Shown here one piece after another: positions 1 through 8,162 of a stretch of DNA of 46,344 nt. The first letter of the stretch is position 1, and each line of letters begins with the position of its first letter. The position numbers were made by a program, and so were the translations under genes. The stretch is from Desulfurivibrio sp. (GTDB taxonomy: Bacteria; Desulfobacterota; Desulfobulbia; Desulfobulbales; SURF-16), in NCBI GenBank assembly GCA_003605035.1, contig QZKJ01000035.1:1-46344 (forward strand). Reading direction: 5' to 3'. Under the pieces are notes generated by a model, which was not told the DNA's origin, ran no database searches, and was given only the letters and a program-made list of their open reading frames with translations.

Positions 1-1
1 C

Positions 2-466
2 AACATGTGGCTCTACATCCCCAATGTGGGCAAACCGCTGCGCATCACCAGCCTGCAGTCAGTGGTGGGCGGCATATTCAACAACTCGGACATTCTGCGA
101 CTGGACTACGGGGTGGAGTATAATGCCGAACGGATCACTGACAATGGCGATACCTATCTGCTCGATCTCAAGGCGAAAACAACAGCGGTTGCCTATGACC
201 GGCTGAAGATGACGGTTGACGCCAAGTCTCTGCTGCCGACCAGCATCGAGTGCTACGCGGTGAGCGGCATGCTGATCAAGACGCTGCACTATTCGAAAAC
301 GCAGGATTTCGGCGATGGTTTGCTCCGCCCCTCGGTGCTGGAAACGGACAGTCCGCTGCATCAGGGCTACCGCTCGGTCATGATATATGCCGCGATCAAA
401 AAAAGAGAACTGGCGGATGAGGTTTTCACCCTCAATTATCTGTCCAAAGTTGATGAGTTGCGCTAA
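2..466 (+). CDS. LolA-like outer-membrane lipoprotein-sorting protein (TP_0789 type), 5' partial
   Basis: The frame is open to the left edge of the window, so the N-terminus and any signal peptide are missing; about 155 residues remain. The opening residues MWLYIPNVGKPLRI and the following 'GGIFNNSDILRLDY' stretch fit the part of the TP_0789/LolA-like fold that usually follows 'GDRMWMYLP'. Such proteins are periplasmic and handle lipid or lipoprotein cargo, often beside an MMPL/RND exporter. The stop overlaps the start of the next gene by 14 bp, which suggests translational coupling with the outer-membrane barrel protein. An RND-type exporter just upstream of the window would fit, but this cannot be seen. 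The family call is by motif recall only. Confidence 0.7.
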   Translation, partial: NMWLYIPNVGKPLRITSLQSVVGGIFNNSDILRLDYGVEYNAERITDNGDTYLLDLKAKTTAVAYDRLKMTVDAKSLLPTSIECYAVSGMLIKTLHYSKTQDFGDGLLRPSVLETDSPLHQGYRSVMIYAAIKKRELADEVFTLNYLSKVDELR

Positions 467-1766
467 GGGTTCTTGTTATACGGCTCTGGCCGTAATCGGG
501 TTTTTCGTTTCCGCCTGCCCGGCCTGGGCCGGCGAGGAGTTCAGTTTTGAGCTTGCGGAGATCGAAAAGAAAAATCTGAGCTGGGGGGGCTATGCCGAAG
601 TCATGTGGGAACACATGGATATCAACCAGGGAGCTGCCTTCAGCCTGCTTGAGCCCTCCGCACGTCCCGGGGCAACCCTGGATCGCTTCAGCGGCAGACT
701 ACAGATTGACGGCAGCTATCTTTATCAGATAACGAGTGTGAACTGGCTGCTCAAGGCGGCGGGTCAGCAGGATGATGGCGGCGACTGGTCCGATATGGCC
801 GATGTGTATGAGGCCTATGCCAGCCTGAAGCCGACCCCTGCCGTCACCGCGGGCATCGGCAAAAGATCATATAGATGGGGCAAGGGCTACGCCTGGAACC
901 CGACCGGTTTTATCAACCGGACCAAGGACCCGAACAACCCGGAAGAGGCGCTGGAAGGGTTCAGCACGGCTGAACTTGATGTGATCAAAAGCTTTGCCGG
1001 CCCCTTGCAGACCGTGGCGCTGACCACGGCGCTCCTCCCTGTCTGGCAGGGTGTTAATGAGGATTTCGGCGAAAAAGACCACGTCAACCTGGCGGCAAAA
1101 CTTTATTTTCTGTACCGAGACACGGATATTGATCTGATCTGCTACACGGGCAACAGCCGCACCAGTCGCTATGGGCTCGATTTTTCCAGGAATCTGGCCA
1201 CAAATTTTGAGGTCCACGGTGAACTGGCTTATACCGCGGACCGGCAGAAAATCGTGCTGCAGCAGGATGGTGCGGTGCTGGCCGATGGCGGTGAGGCATT
1301 TTCCTATCTTGCCGGTCTCCGCTATTTGACGGAAAATGATCTTACCAGTATTCTTGAATATTATCACAATGATGAGGGGTATACGGAAGAGGAGATGGAC
1401 CTTTTTTATCAACTCGCGGTTGACGGAGAAGGGCAGCTGCTGGCCTCAGGGATGGACGCGCTGCTTGGCAGGGCAAGAAACCTGAGCCTGCGGGGCTACG
1501 GCAGACCGCAGCCGGGCCGCAACTATCTGTATGCAAAATTCACCCAGCAGGAACCCTTTGATATCCTCTATGTTACCCCAGGCCTGATCGCCATCGTCAA
1601 CATTGATGACAAAAGCTGCTCAATCAGCCCGGAAGTGGTTTATAGCGGATTTACCAACTGGGAACTGCGGCTGCGTTTCACCGCTTTGGTGGGCGATGCC
1701 TTCAGCGAATACGGAGAGAAACTTAACAATAGCAAACTGGAGCTGCGGCTGCGCTGTTTTTTTTGA
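453..1766 (+). CDS. outer-membrane beta-barrel protein of unknown substrate
   Basis: This is a 437-residue protein beginning MSCAKGSCYTALAV, with a cleavable signal peptide ending near 'ACPAWAGEE'. The mature part is rich in alternating aromatic/polar segments and ends in a C-terminal Phe-Phe (RLRCFF), as expected for a barrel inserted by the BAM machinery. I chose the ATG at 453 because it gives a proper signal peptide; the frame is open from 387, but that start would add a charged leader. It overlaps the LolA-like gene, so the two are probably one operon, perhaps an export system with barrel, periplasmic carrier and an inner-membrane pump outside the window. There is no substrate-specific motif that I recognise. 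Confidence 0.7.
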   Translation: MSCAKGSCYTALAVIGFFVSACPAWAGEEFSFELAEIEKKNLSWGGYAEVMWEHMDINQGAAFSLLEPSARPGATLDRFSGRLQIDGSYLYQITSVNWLLKAAGQQDDGGDWSDMADVYEAYASLKPTPAVTAGIGKRSYRWGKGYAWNPTGFINRTKDPNNPEEALEGFSTAELDVIKSFAGPLQTVALTTALLPVWQGVNEDFGEKDHVNLAAKLYFLYRDTDIDLICYTGNSRTSRYGLDFSRNLATNFEVHGELAYTADRQKIVLQQDGAVLADGGEAFSYLAGLRYLTENDLTSILEYYHNDEGYTEEEMDLFYQLAVDGEGQLLASGMDALLGRARNLSLRGYGRPQPGRNYLYAKFTQQEPFDILYVTPGLIAIVNIDDKSCSISPEVVYSGFTNWELRLRFTALVGDAFSEYGEKLNNSKLELRLRCFF

Positions 1767-1889
1767 TCACGAAAGCGCCGGGCAGGAAAACTTCTCTCTC
1801 TGCGGACGCAGCCGTGGTCTTTTTGTTACCATTCCCTGGTGGGAATGATCTGCGGCGCCTTGAACAGGCTTCGGCTGAAAGGTCACTGA

Positions 1890-1988
1890 GGCGCATTCTT
1901 CGGCCGGGGCAGCCTGTGGTTCCGCAAGGGAGCGGGGGTGGTGATCGCGGGGCTTGGTTGCTATTTCATCGCCAAGACATTTCTGTAA
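1890..1988 (+). pseudogene. possible C-terminal remnant of a CcdA/DsbD-like membrane protein
   Basis: In the otherwise gene-free stretch 1767-2103, one frame between two stops encodes 32 residues ending WFRKGAGVVIAGLGCYFIAK-TFL. That reads like the last transmembrane helix of a CcdA-type thiol-redox transporter. No start codon or upstream homologous sequence is present in the same frame. It could be chance; the rest of this intergenic stretch shows nothing. Confidence 0.22.
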
Positions 1989-2103
1989 GCCGTTGAGCAA
2001 AAACAAATTGAACATTTAGTCATGTCAAACGGCATAAGGAGGCGTAAAGGCGGGGCAAAATCGTACAAGTTATTTTTGCACGGCTCCAAAACCGGGGCTG
2101 CTG

Positions 2104-2580
2104 TCAGGCAAGATAATCGCCCACCCTGGCACTCTGCAGACGGGCGAAAAAGGCCTTGACCGCCGGCGTTCCCTCGGCCGGGGACCAGGGGGCGAATTCG
2201 GCCGCCGTCTCTGCATCATACGGACCCTGTTTGGTTTCGAAAAATACCGATTCATCAGCCCGGGGCAGCCAGGCATGCCAGATGTCCGGGGGCAGGTCAA
2301 AGGCAACCGCATCGGCGCCAGGTCCGATGGTGAACCGCTGGGTGAGGCGGCTGTCATCATCAAAGAGCAGGACATCAAAAAGTCCGCGGATCACCAGGGC
2401 AAACTCGTTTTTGCCCGGGTGCCGGTGGGGCCGGAAATAGGAGCCGAGTCGTGCGGCGATAAACAGCCGCTGCACCGGATCGGCAGCCGATTCATGGATA
2501 TTGTGATTGGTCCGCTTTCTGGCATTCGTACCGGCCTTTCCAAGCAGCTCATTAAGCAGGTGAGCGGTAATCAGTTTCAT
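2104..2580 (-). CDS. WbuC-family cupin
   Basis: A 158-residue single-domain cupin beginning MKLITAHLLNELL. The motif FRPHRHPGKNEFALVIRG (about residues 48-65) supplies the His-His-Glu metal ligands, and DLPPDIWHAWLP supplies the later His, matching WbuC-type small cupins often found near O-antigen genes. The biochemical role of the family is not established. The frame is open further upstream to 2679, but the ATG at 2580 is preceded by a purine-rich GGGGGTGT element and starts exactly where the family starts. It stands alone, oriented the same way as its neighbours; no polysaccharide genes are adjacent. Confidence 0.75.
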   Translation of the reverse strand: MKLITAHLLNELLGKAGTNARKRTNHNIHESAADPVQRLFIAARLGSYFRPHRHPGKNEFALVIRGLFDVLLFDDDSRLTQRFTIGPGADAVAFDLPPDIWHAWLPRADESVFFETKQGPYDAETAAEFAPWSPAEGTPAVKAFFARLQSARVGDYLA

Positions 2581-2698
2581 GTAAGACACCCCCTGAAAAT
2601 ATTTGTCGCGGTTCGCTGAAAGATGCTTGATGGACGCGGGCTGATGCTCCGGGGCAGGGCAGGGCGGGTTTCTTCTCATGTTAGCCGAGGCAGGCTGA

Positions 2699-2926
2699 TC
2701 AGTCCAGCAGATCCCGCTTCATGGCGTCGAATTGCTCCTTGCTGATCTCGCCCGCGGCATAGCGCCGTTTGAGAATATCCATGGCTTTTTCCTGACCGGC
2801 TTTCCTGCCGGAATTTCTGATAATTGAAACGAGAAGCAAGACCAGCAGAATGGCCAGCAGAACCATGAATACCCCGCCGCCGAACCAATTGCCCGGCCCC
2901 CAGTAGCAACTGCCATATCCATACAT
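2699..2926 (-). CDS. small SHOCT-domain membrane protein
   Basis: This 75-residue protein has a Gly/Tyr/Trp-rich N-terminus, one transmembrane helix (about residues 20-37, VFMVLLAILLVLLLVSII) and a C-terminal SHOCT motif (ILKRRYAAGEISKEQFDAMK). SHOCT modules are short oligomerisation domains found at the C-termini of many small membrane proteins. The function of this family is unknown. It is followed directly downstream by the palindromic repeat at 2949-3069 on its 5' side, which probably carries no gene. Confidence 0.8.
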   Translation of the reverse strand: MYGYGSCYWGPGNWFGGGVFMVLLAILLVLLLVSIIRNSGRKAGQEKAMDILKRRYAAGEISKEQFDAMKRDLLD

Positions 2927-2948
2927 GTTTTCACCTTTTGCCGGTTAA

Positions 2949-3069
2949 GCCGCTGTAAAAAAAAAACATGGCCAGAGAAATGCGCGGTACGGCACTCTTT
3001 TCAGTACCCCCTTGAGGGGTATAAAAAGCCGTAACGAATTGAAAAATGGCCATGTTATTTCGTAACGGC
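2949..3069. repeat. MITE-like palindromic repeat, copy A
   Basis: About 121 bp with imperfect terminal inverted repeats: left arm 2949-2973, right arm 3048-3069, both of the form GCCG-YTG/TAA-A-tract-ACATGGCC. A nested inverted repeat (3027-3040 with 3057-3070, AGCCGTAACGAA) and a small internal palindrome around TACCCCCTTGAGGGGTA are inside. A second copy at 31059-31181 lies in the opposite orientation and is nearly identical along its length. There is no coding capacity, so it is presumably mobilised in trans or a structured intergenic repeat. Confidence 0.85.
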
Positions 3070-3093
3070 TCCTGGTATCTTTACCGCACCCTG

Positions 3094-3705
3094 TCAGGCG
3101 CAGAGTTTCTTGGCGATTCCCGCCACATGGGCGCCCTGGAAGCGGGCGCCGGCCAGTTCGTTGGCGCTGGGCGTGCGGCTGCCGTCCGGCCCGGCAATGG
3201 TTGAGGCGCCGTAGGGGGAGCAGCCGCTGATCTCTGCCGCTGTCATCTGGCCCTGGAAGGTGTAGGGCAGGCCGACCACCACCATGCCCTGATGCAGCAG
3301 GGTGATATGAAAGCTCAGGATGGTCGACTCCTGGCCGCCGTGCTGGGTATTGGAGCTGGCCATGACGCTGGCCGCCTTGCCGACCAGGGCGCCGGACAGC
3401 CACAGCTTGCCGGTGGCGTCGAGAAATTGCCGCATCTGCCCGCACATGTTGCCGAATCTGGTAGGGGTGGCGAAGATCACCGCATCAGCGGCGCCCAGCT
3501 CGGCCACCGTGCAGACCGGGATGTGGTCCTGCTGCTGCAGGGTATGCAAAGCCCCCATCTTCTCCAGCACTTCCCGCGGCAGGGTTTCCGGCACCCGGCG
3601 CAACTCCGCCGTAACCCCTGCCACCGAACGCGCCCCCTCGGCCGCTGCCTCCGCCATCTGGTAAATATGACCATACATTGAATAATAGACGACCAGTAGC
3701 TGCAT
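3094..3705 (-). CDS. wrbA: WrbA-type NAD(P)H:quinone oxidoreductase
   Basis: A 203-residue flavodoxin-like protein. It opens with [14 protein letters not shown] (FMN phosphate-binding loop). It then has [19 protein letters not shown], the WrbA signature around the isoalloxazine ring, and [15 protein letters not shown], the second FMN loop, followed by [11 protein letters not shown] and GCSPYGAST. These are all in WrbA order and the length matches. The family reduces quinones by two electrons using NAD(P)H and is linked to oxidative stress in the cytoplasm. An ATG preceded by GGAGGAACAG gives the start. It is a single gene, with repeat copy A just downstream. Confidence 0.93.
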   Translation of the reverse strand: MQLLVVYYSMYGHIYQMAEAAAEGARSVAGVTAELRRVPETLPREVLEKMGALHTLQQQDHIPVCTVAELGAADAVIFATPTRFGNMCGQMRQFLDATGKLWLSGALVGKAASVMASSNTQHGGQESTILSFHITLLHQGMVVVGLPYTFQGQMTAAEISGCSPYGASTIAGPDGSRTPSANELAGARFQGAHVAGIAKKLCA

Positions 3706-3902
3706 GACTGTTCCTCCTGTGCTAAAAAAAAATATATTTCCCGTTCCGTTCTGTATGAGATGCTGCTTTTGTTGTTAAGGATATCTCATCATCTCTTGCC
3801 GGATAATGCAAGCGATATCCGCGGCACGGCAAGCCCGATTTGCTGGTTCCCTGCCCTGGCAAGGACCTGTTGCGCGATCAGGGCGGCAGGATGGCCGGGT
3901 TT

Positions 3903-4316
3903 TTAAAAAGCAAGCTCAAGAGGAGGGCGCTTTGCCCGTTTGCGCAGCCAGTTGATGGATTTTAAAATGGCCGGGCGGCTGACCAGCCATTTTTCCAGAC
4001 GGTACTTGCCCGGGAAGTCAAGCAGCATGACGCCGAGGAGAATGGTCAGCAGCCCCTGGCCGGGGAGCACCAGCATGAGAATGCCTGCCAGTATGAAGAG
4101 ATAACCGGCCAGGTTCTTGGCAAGCAGCATGGTCCACCGGATAAATGGATGGTGGACTGCCCAGGGTGGTCGCCGTGGTTGGTGGCTGGCGAAGTAGTTA
4201 GCGGGAATCCGGGCCACCAGCAGGGGCACGATGACCAGGGTGCCGATAAAGGTGAGCGTCGACAAGCCGGTCAGCCACAGGATGGCCGATTCGTGGTGCT
4301 GGAAAAACGTGAACAT
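3903..4316 (-). CDS. PGPGW-type integral membrane protein
   Basis: A 137-residue membrane protein with a first transmembrane helix near residues 13-34 and a helical hairpin near 75-105 containing LVLPGQGLLTILLGVMLL. That motif is a variant of the PGPGW motif of a poorly characterised small membrane family. A basic C-terminal tail (LRKRAKRPP) is probably cytoplasmic. It lies 9 bp downstream of the phosphoribosyltransferase gene and is probably co-transcribed with it and mscL. No function is known. Confidence 0.7.
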   Translation of the reverse strand: MFTFFQHHESAILWLTGLSTLTFIGTLVIVPLLVARIPANYFASHQPRRPPWAVHHPFIRWTMLLAKNLAGYLFILAGILMLVLPGQGLLTILLGVMLLDFPGKYRLEKWLVSRPAILKSINWLRKRAKRPPLELAF

Positions 4317-4325
4317 GACATTGAT

Positions 4326-4916
4326 CTAGCTGGGCTGGGTTTCGCCGGTCAGTTCCTCCCGGGTGAAGATGACCGTCAGCGGCGCCTCCAGCATGTTGGT
4401 GCGGAGGAACTGCTGAATTTTTTCGATCCCGTCCCCCTCCTGGCTGTCGATGATGATGATAATTTTCCTGATCTCGCCGCCAAGCTGCATGACCTGCTGG
4501 ACTGCGCGGATAATCTGGCTGCCGGAGGAGACCACATCCGCGACAATGGCCACCCGGTCGCCGCCCTTGATGCGTGATTCGATCCACTTGGGGGCATGGA
4601 TGTTCCCTTCCTTCTTGATGCTGTCACGGACGTAGAATACGCCGATTTCCTTGAGAAAAGCGGCCCGACACAGGATGGATACGATCCCGTGGGACGGGCC
4701 GCCGACCGCCTGAATGTCAAGATCCCTGATCTCCTGGTAGACAAGCTCGCCAGCCAGCTCTATCCCCTTGTGTTTGAGGGAAACTTCCAGGAAATCAAAA
4801 AAAGTGCTCACCACCCCTGAGGGTGTTTTGAAAACGCTGTTTTTCTTGTAGGCGCGTTGCTGGATGAGCTCCTTGAGCTGTTGTTTCACTGTGGGCAACT
4901 CTGCATTATCAACCAT
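4326..4916 (-). CDS. orotate-phosphoribosyltransferase-like protein
   Basis: This 196-residue type I phosphoribosyltransferase fold has an N-terminal region KNSVFKTPSGVVSTFFDF resembling OPRT. It also has GGPSHGIVSI at the substrate loop, VRDSIKKEGN at the flexible-loop Lys, and the PRPP-binding segment RVAIVADVVSSGSQ. The usual motif has two acidic residues (e.g. VEDVVTTG). Here the first is Ala (IVADVV), so catalytic efficiency or substrate may differ from true PyrE. It sits 9 bp before the next membrane gene and 9 bp after mscL on the same strand. It may be a salvage or degenerate enzyme rather than the pyrimidine pathway PyrE. Confidence 0.75.
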   Translation of the reverse strand: MVDNAELPTVKQQLKELIQQRAYKKNSVFKTPSGVVSTFFDFLEVSLKHKGIELAGELVYQEIRDLDIQAVGGPSHGIVSILCRAAFLKEIGVFYVRDSIKKEGNIHAPKWIESRIKGGDRVAIVADVVSSGSQIIRAVQQVMQLGGEIRKIIIIIDSQEGDGIEKIQQFLRTNMLEAPLTVIFTREELTGETQPS

Positions 4917-4925
4917 GATTCCTTC

Positions 4926-5327
4926 TTACTTTTCTTTGAGCAGATCTCTGATTTCCGCCAGCAGAGTTTCTTCCCTGGATGGCGGAGGAGGTGAAGCGGG
5001 AGCCAGTTCTTCTTTTTTCTTCAAGGCGTTCATTGCCTTAATGGCGATAAAAATGGCAAAGGCGATGATGACAAAATCCACGACCGACTGAATGAATTTC
5101 CCGTAATTGAGGGTGACCGCCGCGGCGTCGCCGGCAGCCTCTTTCATGGTTATTGACAGGTTCGTGAAATTCACCCCGCCGATGATCAGACCGATGGGCG
5201 GCATGATGACGTCAGCGACAAAGGAGGAAACGATTTTCCCGAAGGCGCCGCCCAAAATGATACCAACTGCCATGTCGACCACATTGCCCCGCATGGCGAA
5301 CGTCTTGAATTCCTGAATCATGCTCAT
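4926..5327 (-). CDS. mscL: large-conductance mechanosensitive channel MscL
   Basis: 133 residues beginning [20 protein letters not shown], the classic MscL N-terminal amphipathic helix and TM1 ([18 protein letters not shown]). TM2 follows near [19 protein letters not shown], and a charged C-terminal helix ([16 protein letters not shown]) that bundles in the cytoplasm. MscL opens under extreme membrane tension to release solutes during hypo-osmotic shock. The frame extends to 5348, but GGAGGTAATTCG stands 7 nt before the ATG at 5327, which decides the start. The gene heads a run of three minus-strand genes. The 276-bp region upstream shows no other feature. Confidence 0.96.
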   Translation of the reverse strand: MSMIQEFKTFAMRGNVVDMAVGIILGGAFGKIVSSFVADVIMPPIGLIIGGVNFTNLSITMKEAAGDAAAVTLNYGKFIQSVVDFVIIAFAIFIAIKAMNALKKKEELAPASPPPPSREETLLAEIRDLLKEK

Positions 5328-5624
5328 CGAATTACCTCCATTTGTCATTTGTTTTGCCGGGCAGCATCCCTGGTGGAGGCTGCCTGCCGGGATGGCGGAT
5401 AAACCTGCCTGTCTCAGCCGTCAACGGCATATGCTGTGCGCGCTCGTGCAATATTTTCTTCTATGATCCGCTGCTAAGAACTGTTGTATATAATTTGCAA
5501 TTGATTTTCAAACCCTAATATCTTTCTGCCAAATCAATATCGGTGGCTGTATCACACTTCTGGCGGGCAGCAGGAAAAGGGGCAGAAAACAACGATTATG
5601 TTTTGTCTGACAAAAAGCGCAAGG

Positions 5625-5951
5625 TCAGCCCTGTTTTTCCAGCACGTCCTTGCTCCAGGTGAAGGCGGCGGCGACTTTGGGGAAGCCGATGGTTGAAACG
5701 AGGAGCAGCAGGGCATGATAGATCTCTTCCCGGCTGGCGCCAGCCGCCAGAGCTCTGCGGGTATGGGAATGAACGGCGCCTTCTGACTGGGTTGCGGCAG
5801 CGCCGGCCAGCTGGATCAGATGTGATGATTTTGCATCAAGCGGGCCTGCGCTGCGGAGGGTTGCGCCGAGGTTTTCCAGGGCGGTCATGGCCTCGGGGAA
5901 CAGGCGGGCAAGTTCGTGATAGTGTCTGCTTGGTATGCTGCGGTCTGACAT
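5625..5951 (-). CDS. carboxymuconolactone-decarboxylase-family (AhpD-like) protein
   Basis: A 108-residue helical CMD-family protein. The segment SEGAVHSHTRRALAAGASREEI (about residues 55-76) occupies the place of the active site, but the peroxidase CxxC pair of AhpD is absent: Ser and Val stand where the cysteines would be. It is therefore closer to the non-peroxidase branch of the family, where His and Glu are retained. The substrate is unknown. It is a single gene, and the nearest upstream gene on the same strand is about 190 bp away. Confidence 0.8.
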   Translation of the reverse strand: MSDRSIPSRHYHELARLFPEAMTALENLGATLRSAGPLDAKSSHLIQLAGAAATQSEGAVHSHTRRALAAGASREEIYHALLLLVSTIGFPKVAAAFTWSKDVLEKQG

Positions 5952-6143
5952 GGCAATCCTCCTTGTGAGGCAGCGGCGCTGACCTGATAAAGGTTTGTTG
6001 CAGGTGAGGGGGGACAGCGGGCGGCTGATGGGGCCGGATCGGCAGCACGGTTCATCATGCGCGGCAGGCGCAAGGGTGAATTTGCAGGTCTCTGGCTGCC
6101 AGCCGCCTCGGTTTGCCGGACCTGGTTAAGGCAACACCGCGGA

Positions 6144-6728
6144 TCAAATCAGCAGGGCGTCAAGGTTCTCCAAGGCCTTTCTGCCGGCTGTTTCGAGCCC
6201 TTTTCTGTTCTCCTTGCCGTCCGGATTCCCCAGCCGTATGGTGATATAGTAGTCACCCTTGAGAATATGCAGGGCGATCGTGCCGATGAAGGCCTCGTCG
6301 CCAAGCCCCTTGAGATCGATGCGGCCGTCGGCGAGGATCTTCCTGGTATTATCAAAGATGGATTTCGGGGTCTGGCCGGATTCCAGGACAGTCTGCGGCA
6401 TGAAAAGCGTCTGCTGGACACTGATCTGGAAAAAATTACCGGAATTCCCCGCTGCGGCGCCGTAGAAGCATTTTTTCATGCCCACCGCCGGTTTCTCGTC
6501 ATATTGGCCGTCCAGCAGTTTTTCCCCGGTAAATATCTCGGCCTCCGCTTTGCTGATAAGTTGTCCCGGTTCAACAATCTTGTTCACCGCAGCATTCGCC
6601 TTGCCGGCCCCGGATTCGGATTTTTTATCCGGGCTGTTGTCCTTGGTTTGCAGGTCTCCTCCGCAGCCGGCGCAACACACCAGAGTGATGATGATGCTGA
6701 ATATGAGGCCTAAGGATATTTTTGCCAT
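6144..6728 (-). CDS. secreted lipoprotein, DUF3558-like
   Basis: A 194-residue lipoprotein. A hydrophobic signal segment (LGLIFSIIITLVC) is followed by a lipobox-like CAGC at about residues 20-23, then a Lys/Ser-rich linker and a globular domain. The region GQLISKAEAEIFTGEKL and the later GLGDEAFIG motif resemble DUF3558-type surface lipoproteins. I chose the ATG at 6728 because GGAAAAGGAAGAGAAA precedes it; the longer frame to 6764 would add a charged leader before the signal. The function is unknown. Confidence 0.65.
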   Translation of the reverse strand: MAKISLGLIFSIIITLVCCAGCGGDLQTKDNSPDKKSESGAGKANAAVNKIVEPGQLISKAEAEIFTGEKLLDGQYDEKPAVGMKKCFYGAAAGNSGNFFQISVQQTLFMPQTVLESGQTPKSIFDNTRKILADGRIDLKGLGDEAFIGTIALHILKGDYYITIRLGNPDGKENRKGLETAGRKALENLDALLI

Positions 6729-6989
6729 TTTCTCTTCCTTTTCCTTTTTGTTTTCGTTTTGCATGCCACCAGGCCCTGCGGTGCTTTTTTTATAAAGCGC
6801 GGCGGGGCGGAATTAGTAAATAATGCTCAATCAGATAATTTTCAAGTATTATCATCGGCAAGGTCCGGTTTATAATGCAATTTTGCCATTTGTTTCTTTG
6901 CCTGTCAATAGAATGTATTGTTTGGCGGTTGGCAACGCCCGGCAAAACGCGGGCCCCGGGATTCCTGGAAATTTTTTATGTCGTGACTG

Positions 6990-7781
6990 TCAGACCGGCA
7001 GCTTTTCAACTTCCCCTTGCAATATCTCCAGCTGATCCTCATGAATTTCACTGGTGACCGGCAGACCGTACTGTTCCTGGAATTCGTTCATGGCTGAGCG
7101 GGTGAAGCGGCCCGAGATGCCGTCAACCGAACCAGGGTGATAGCCGAGATACATGAGATAGATCTGCCCGGCGCGGACAACCAGGTCGGGCAGCGGTCCC
7201 AGCGTGTATTTCTGGTAGGCGGCCGCGAGCCGGGTATCATAGCTGTTTTTCGCGTATTCAGGGCCGTTGTAACCTCTGGCAAAGGCGGCCCAGTCATGGG
7301 CGCGCAGGGCGCGGTCGAGCCTGTTGCTGGTAATCTCGCCAGCCATGCCGAGCAGTTGATGATTTTCGGAGATGGTCATGGCTGTAATCATCTCCTCCAC
7401 CCCGGCATACCCGGAAATTTCCGCATTAAAACCCATGAGCTGTCCGATGCCCCAGGAGGTGCTGCGCAGGGAAGCCAGGCGGTCCAGGGCCAGGGCGCGG
7501 TACAGGCGATCATACTGGGCGGCGCCGCCGGCGCCGTAGCCGCCGGCCTTGGGGTTGCTGATGTCCGGATGGGAGGCGTCGAAGCGATGGTCTGTTTCAC
7601 GGCTGAAGATATGACGTTCAAACAGGATCATCGGCCGCCGGTCGGCCAGAAAGCCGCAGCCGCGCGTTTCAACATTGAGGACCGCCCACAATTCTGCCAC
7701 CGTGACCTGCAGACGATCGACCGCTTCGGCCACGCCTTCCTGGTTTAAAGGTAAAGCTTTGTCCCTGAATTGATCTGGCAT
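6990..7781 (-). CDS. N-acetylmuramidase (DUF3380) with C-terminal peptidoglycan-binding domain
   Basis: This 263-residue protein has an N-terminal N-acetylmuramidase domain (about 15-190) with the catalytic-glutamate motif MILFERHIFSR (Glu55) and the S-x-G-x-G-Q-like STSWGIGQLMGFN. It is followed by a peptidoglycan-binding domain (about 195-255, YLGYHPGSVDGISGRFTRSAMNEFQ). Such two-domain enzymes cleave murein glycan strands and are typical phage endolysins or secreted effectors. There is no signal peptide, holin gene or phage gene nearby, so export is unexplained. The domain order is the reverse of the peptidase at 16380-17360, which carries a similar binding module at its N-terminus. Confidence 0.85.
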   Translation of the reverse strand: MPDQFRDKALPLNQEGVAEAVDRLQVTVAELWAVLNVETRGCGFLADRRPMILFERHIFSRETDHRFDASHPDISNPKAGGYGAGGAAQYDRLYRALALDRLASLRSTSWGIGQLMGFNAEISGYAGVEEMITAMTISENHQLLGMAGEITSNRLDRALRAHDWAAFARGYNGPEYAKNSYDTRLAAAYQKYTLGPLPDLVVRAGQIYLMYLGYHPGSVDGISGRFTRSAMNEFQEQYGLPVTSEIHEDQLEILQGEVEKLPV

Positions 7782-7838
7782 GATTCATCTCCTTAGGGGC
7801 CTGCTCGGGCCGGTATTGCCGCAGGCGGAAATCATTTA

Positions 7839-8071
7839 CTCAACTTTCTGACTCGATCTGTTTTGTCGAAATAACGGTATTTTTGTGACATAGTTGCCGT
7901 GCCGATCTCCGTCATGGGGAATTTCAGCAGACAGGAGCCGGAATTCAGAATGATTGATTTCATAATGTTTTATTCTGGCTCCTGGCTGCTGAATTCCCGG
8001 GAAACAAAATTTGAGCAACATGAAAAATATTCATTTAATTTTAACATGTTGCTACTACTCAGAAAGTTGAG
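7839..8071. mobile_element. MITE-like element with 13-bp terminal inverted repeats
   Basis: The 233-bp segment is bounded by perfect 13-bp inverted repeats: CTCAACTTTCTGA at 7839-7851 and its complement at 8059-8071. Similar heptamers CATTTAC lie at each end (7833-7839 and 8073-8079), which could be a target-site duplication with slight offset. Inside are two further inverted repeats: 7917-7939 with 7977-7998 (about 22 bp, arms CAGCAGaCAGGAGCC / GGCTCCTGGCTGCTG) and 8014-8022 with 8045-8053 (AGCAACATG / CATGTTGCT). No transposase frame is present. Non-autonomous element is the best reading; a structured RNA is the alternative. Confidence 0.6.
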
Positions 8072-8075
8072 CCAT

Positions 8076-8162
8076 TTACAGCAGACTGACCAGCCATGCC
8101 AGTAAACAGAGTGCAGCAATGCCGATTATGATAGGTTTAACGGTAAGCCAGATATTTTTTAT
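8076..8162 (-). pseudogene. single-helix membrane peptide lacking a start codon
   Basis: A minus-strand frame reads (I)KNIWLTVKPIIIGIAALCLL followed by AWLVSLL and a TAA stop. It is a plausible small single-pass membrane protein of about 28 residues. The codon where Met would stand is ATA, and no ATG, GTG or TTG occurs back to the previous in-frame stop. It ends exactly at the right flank of the MITE-like element. It may be a decayed gene or chance. Confidence 0.3.
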
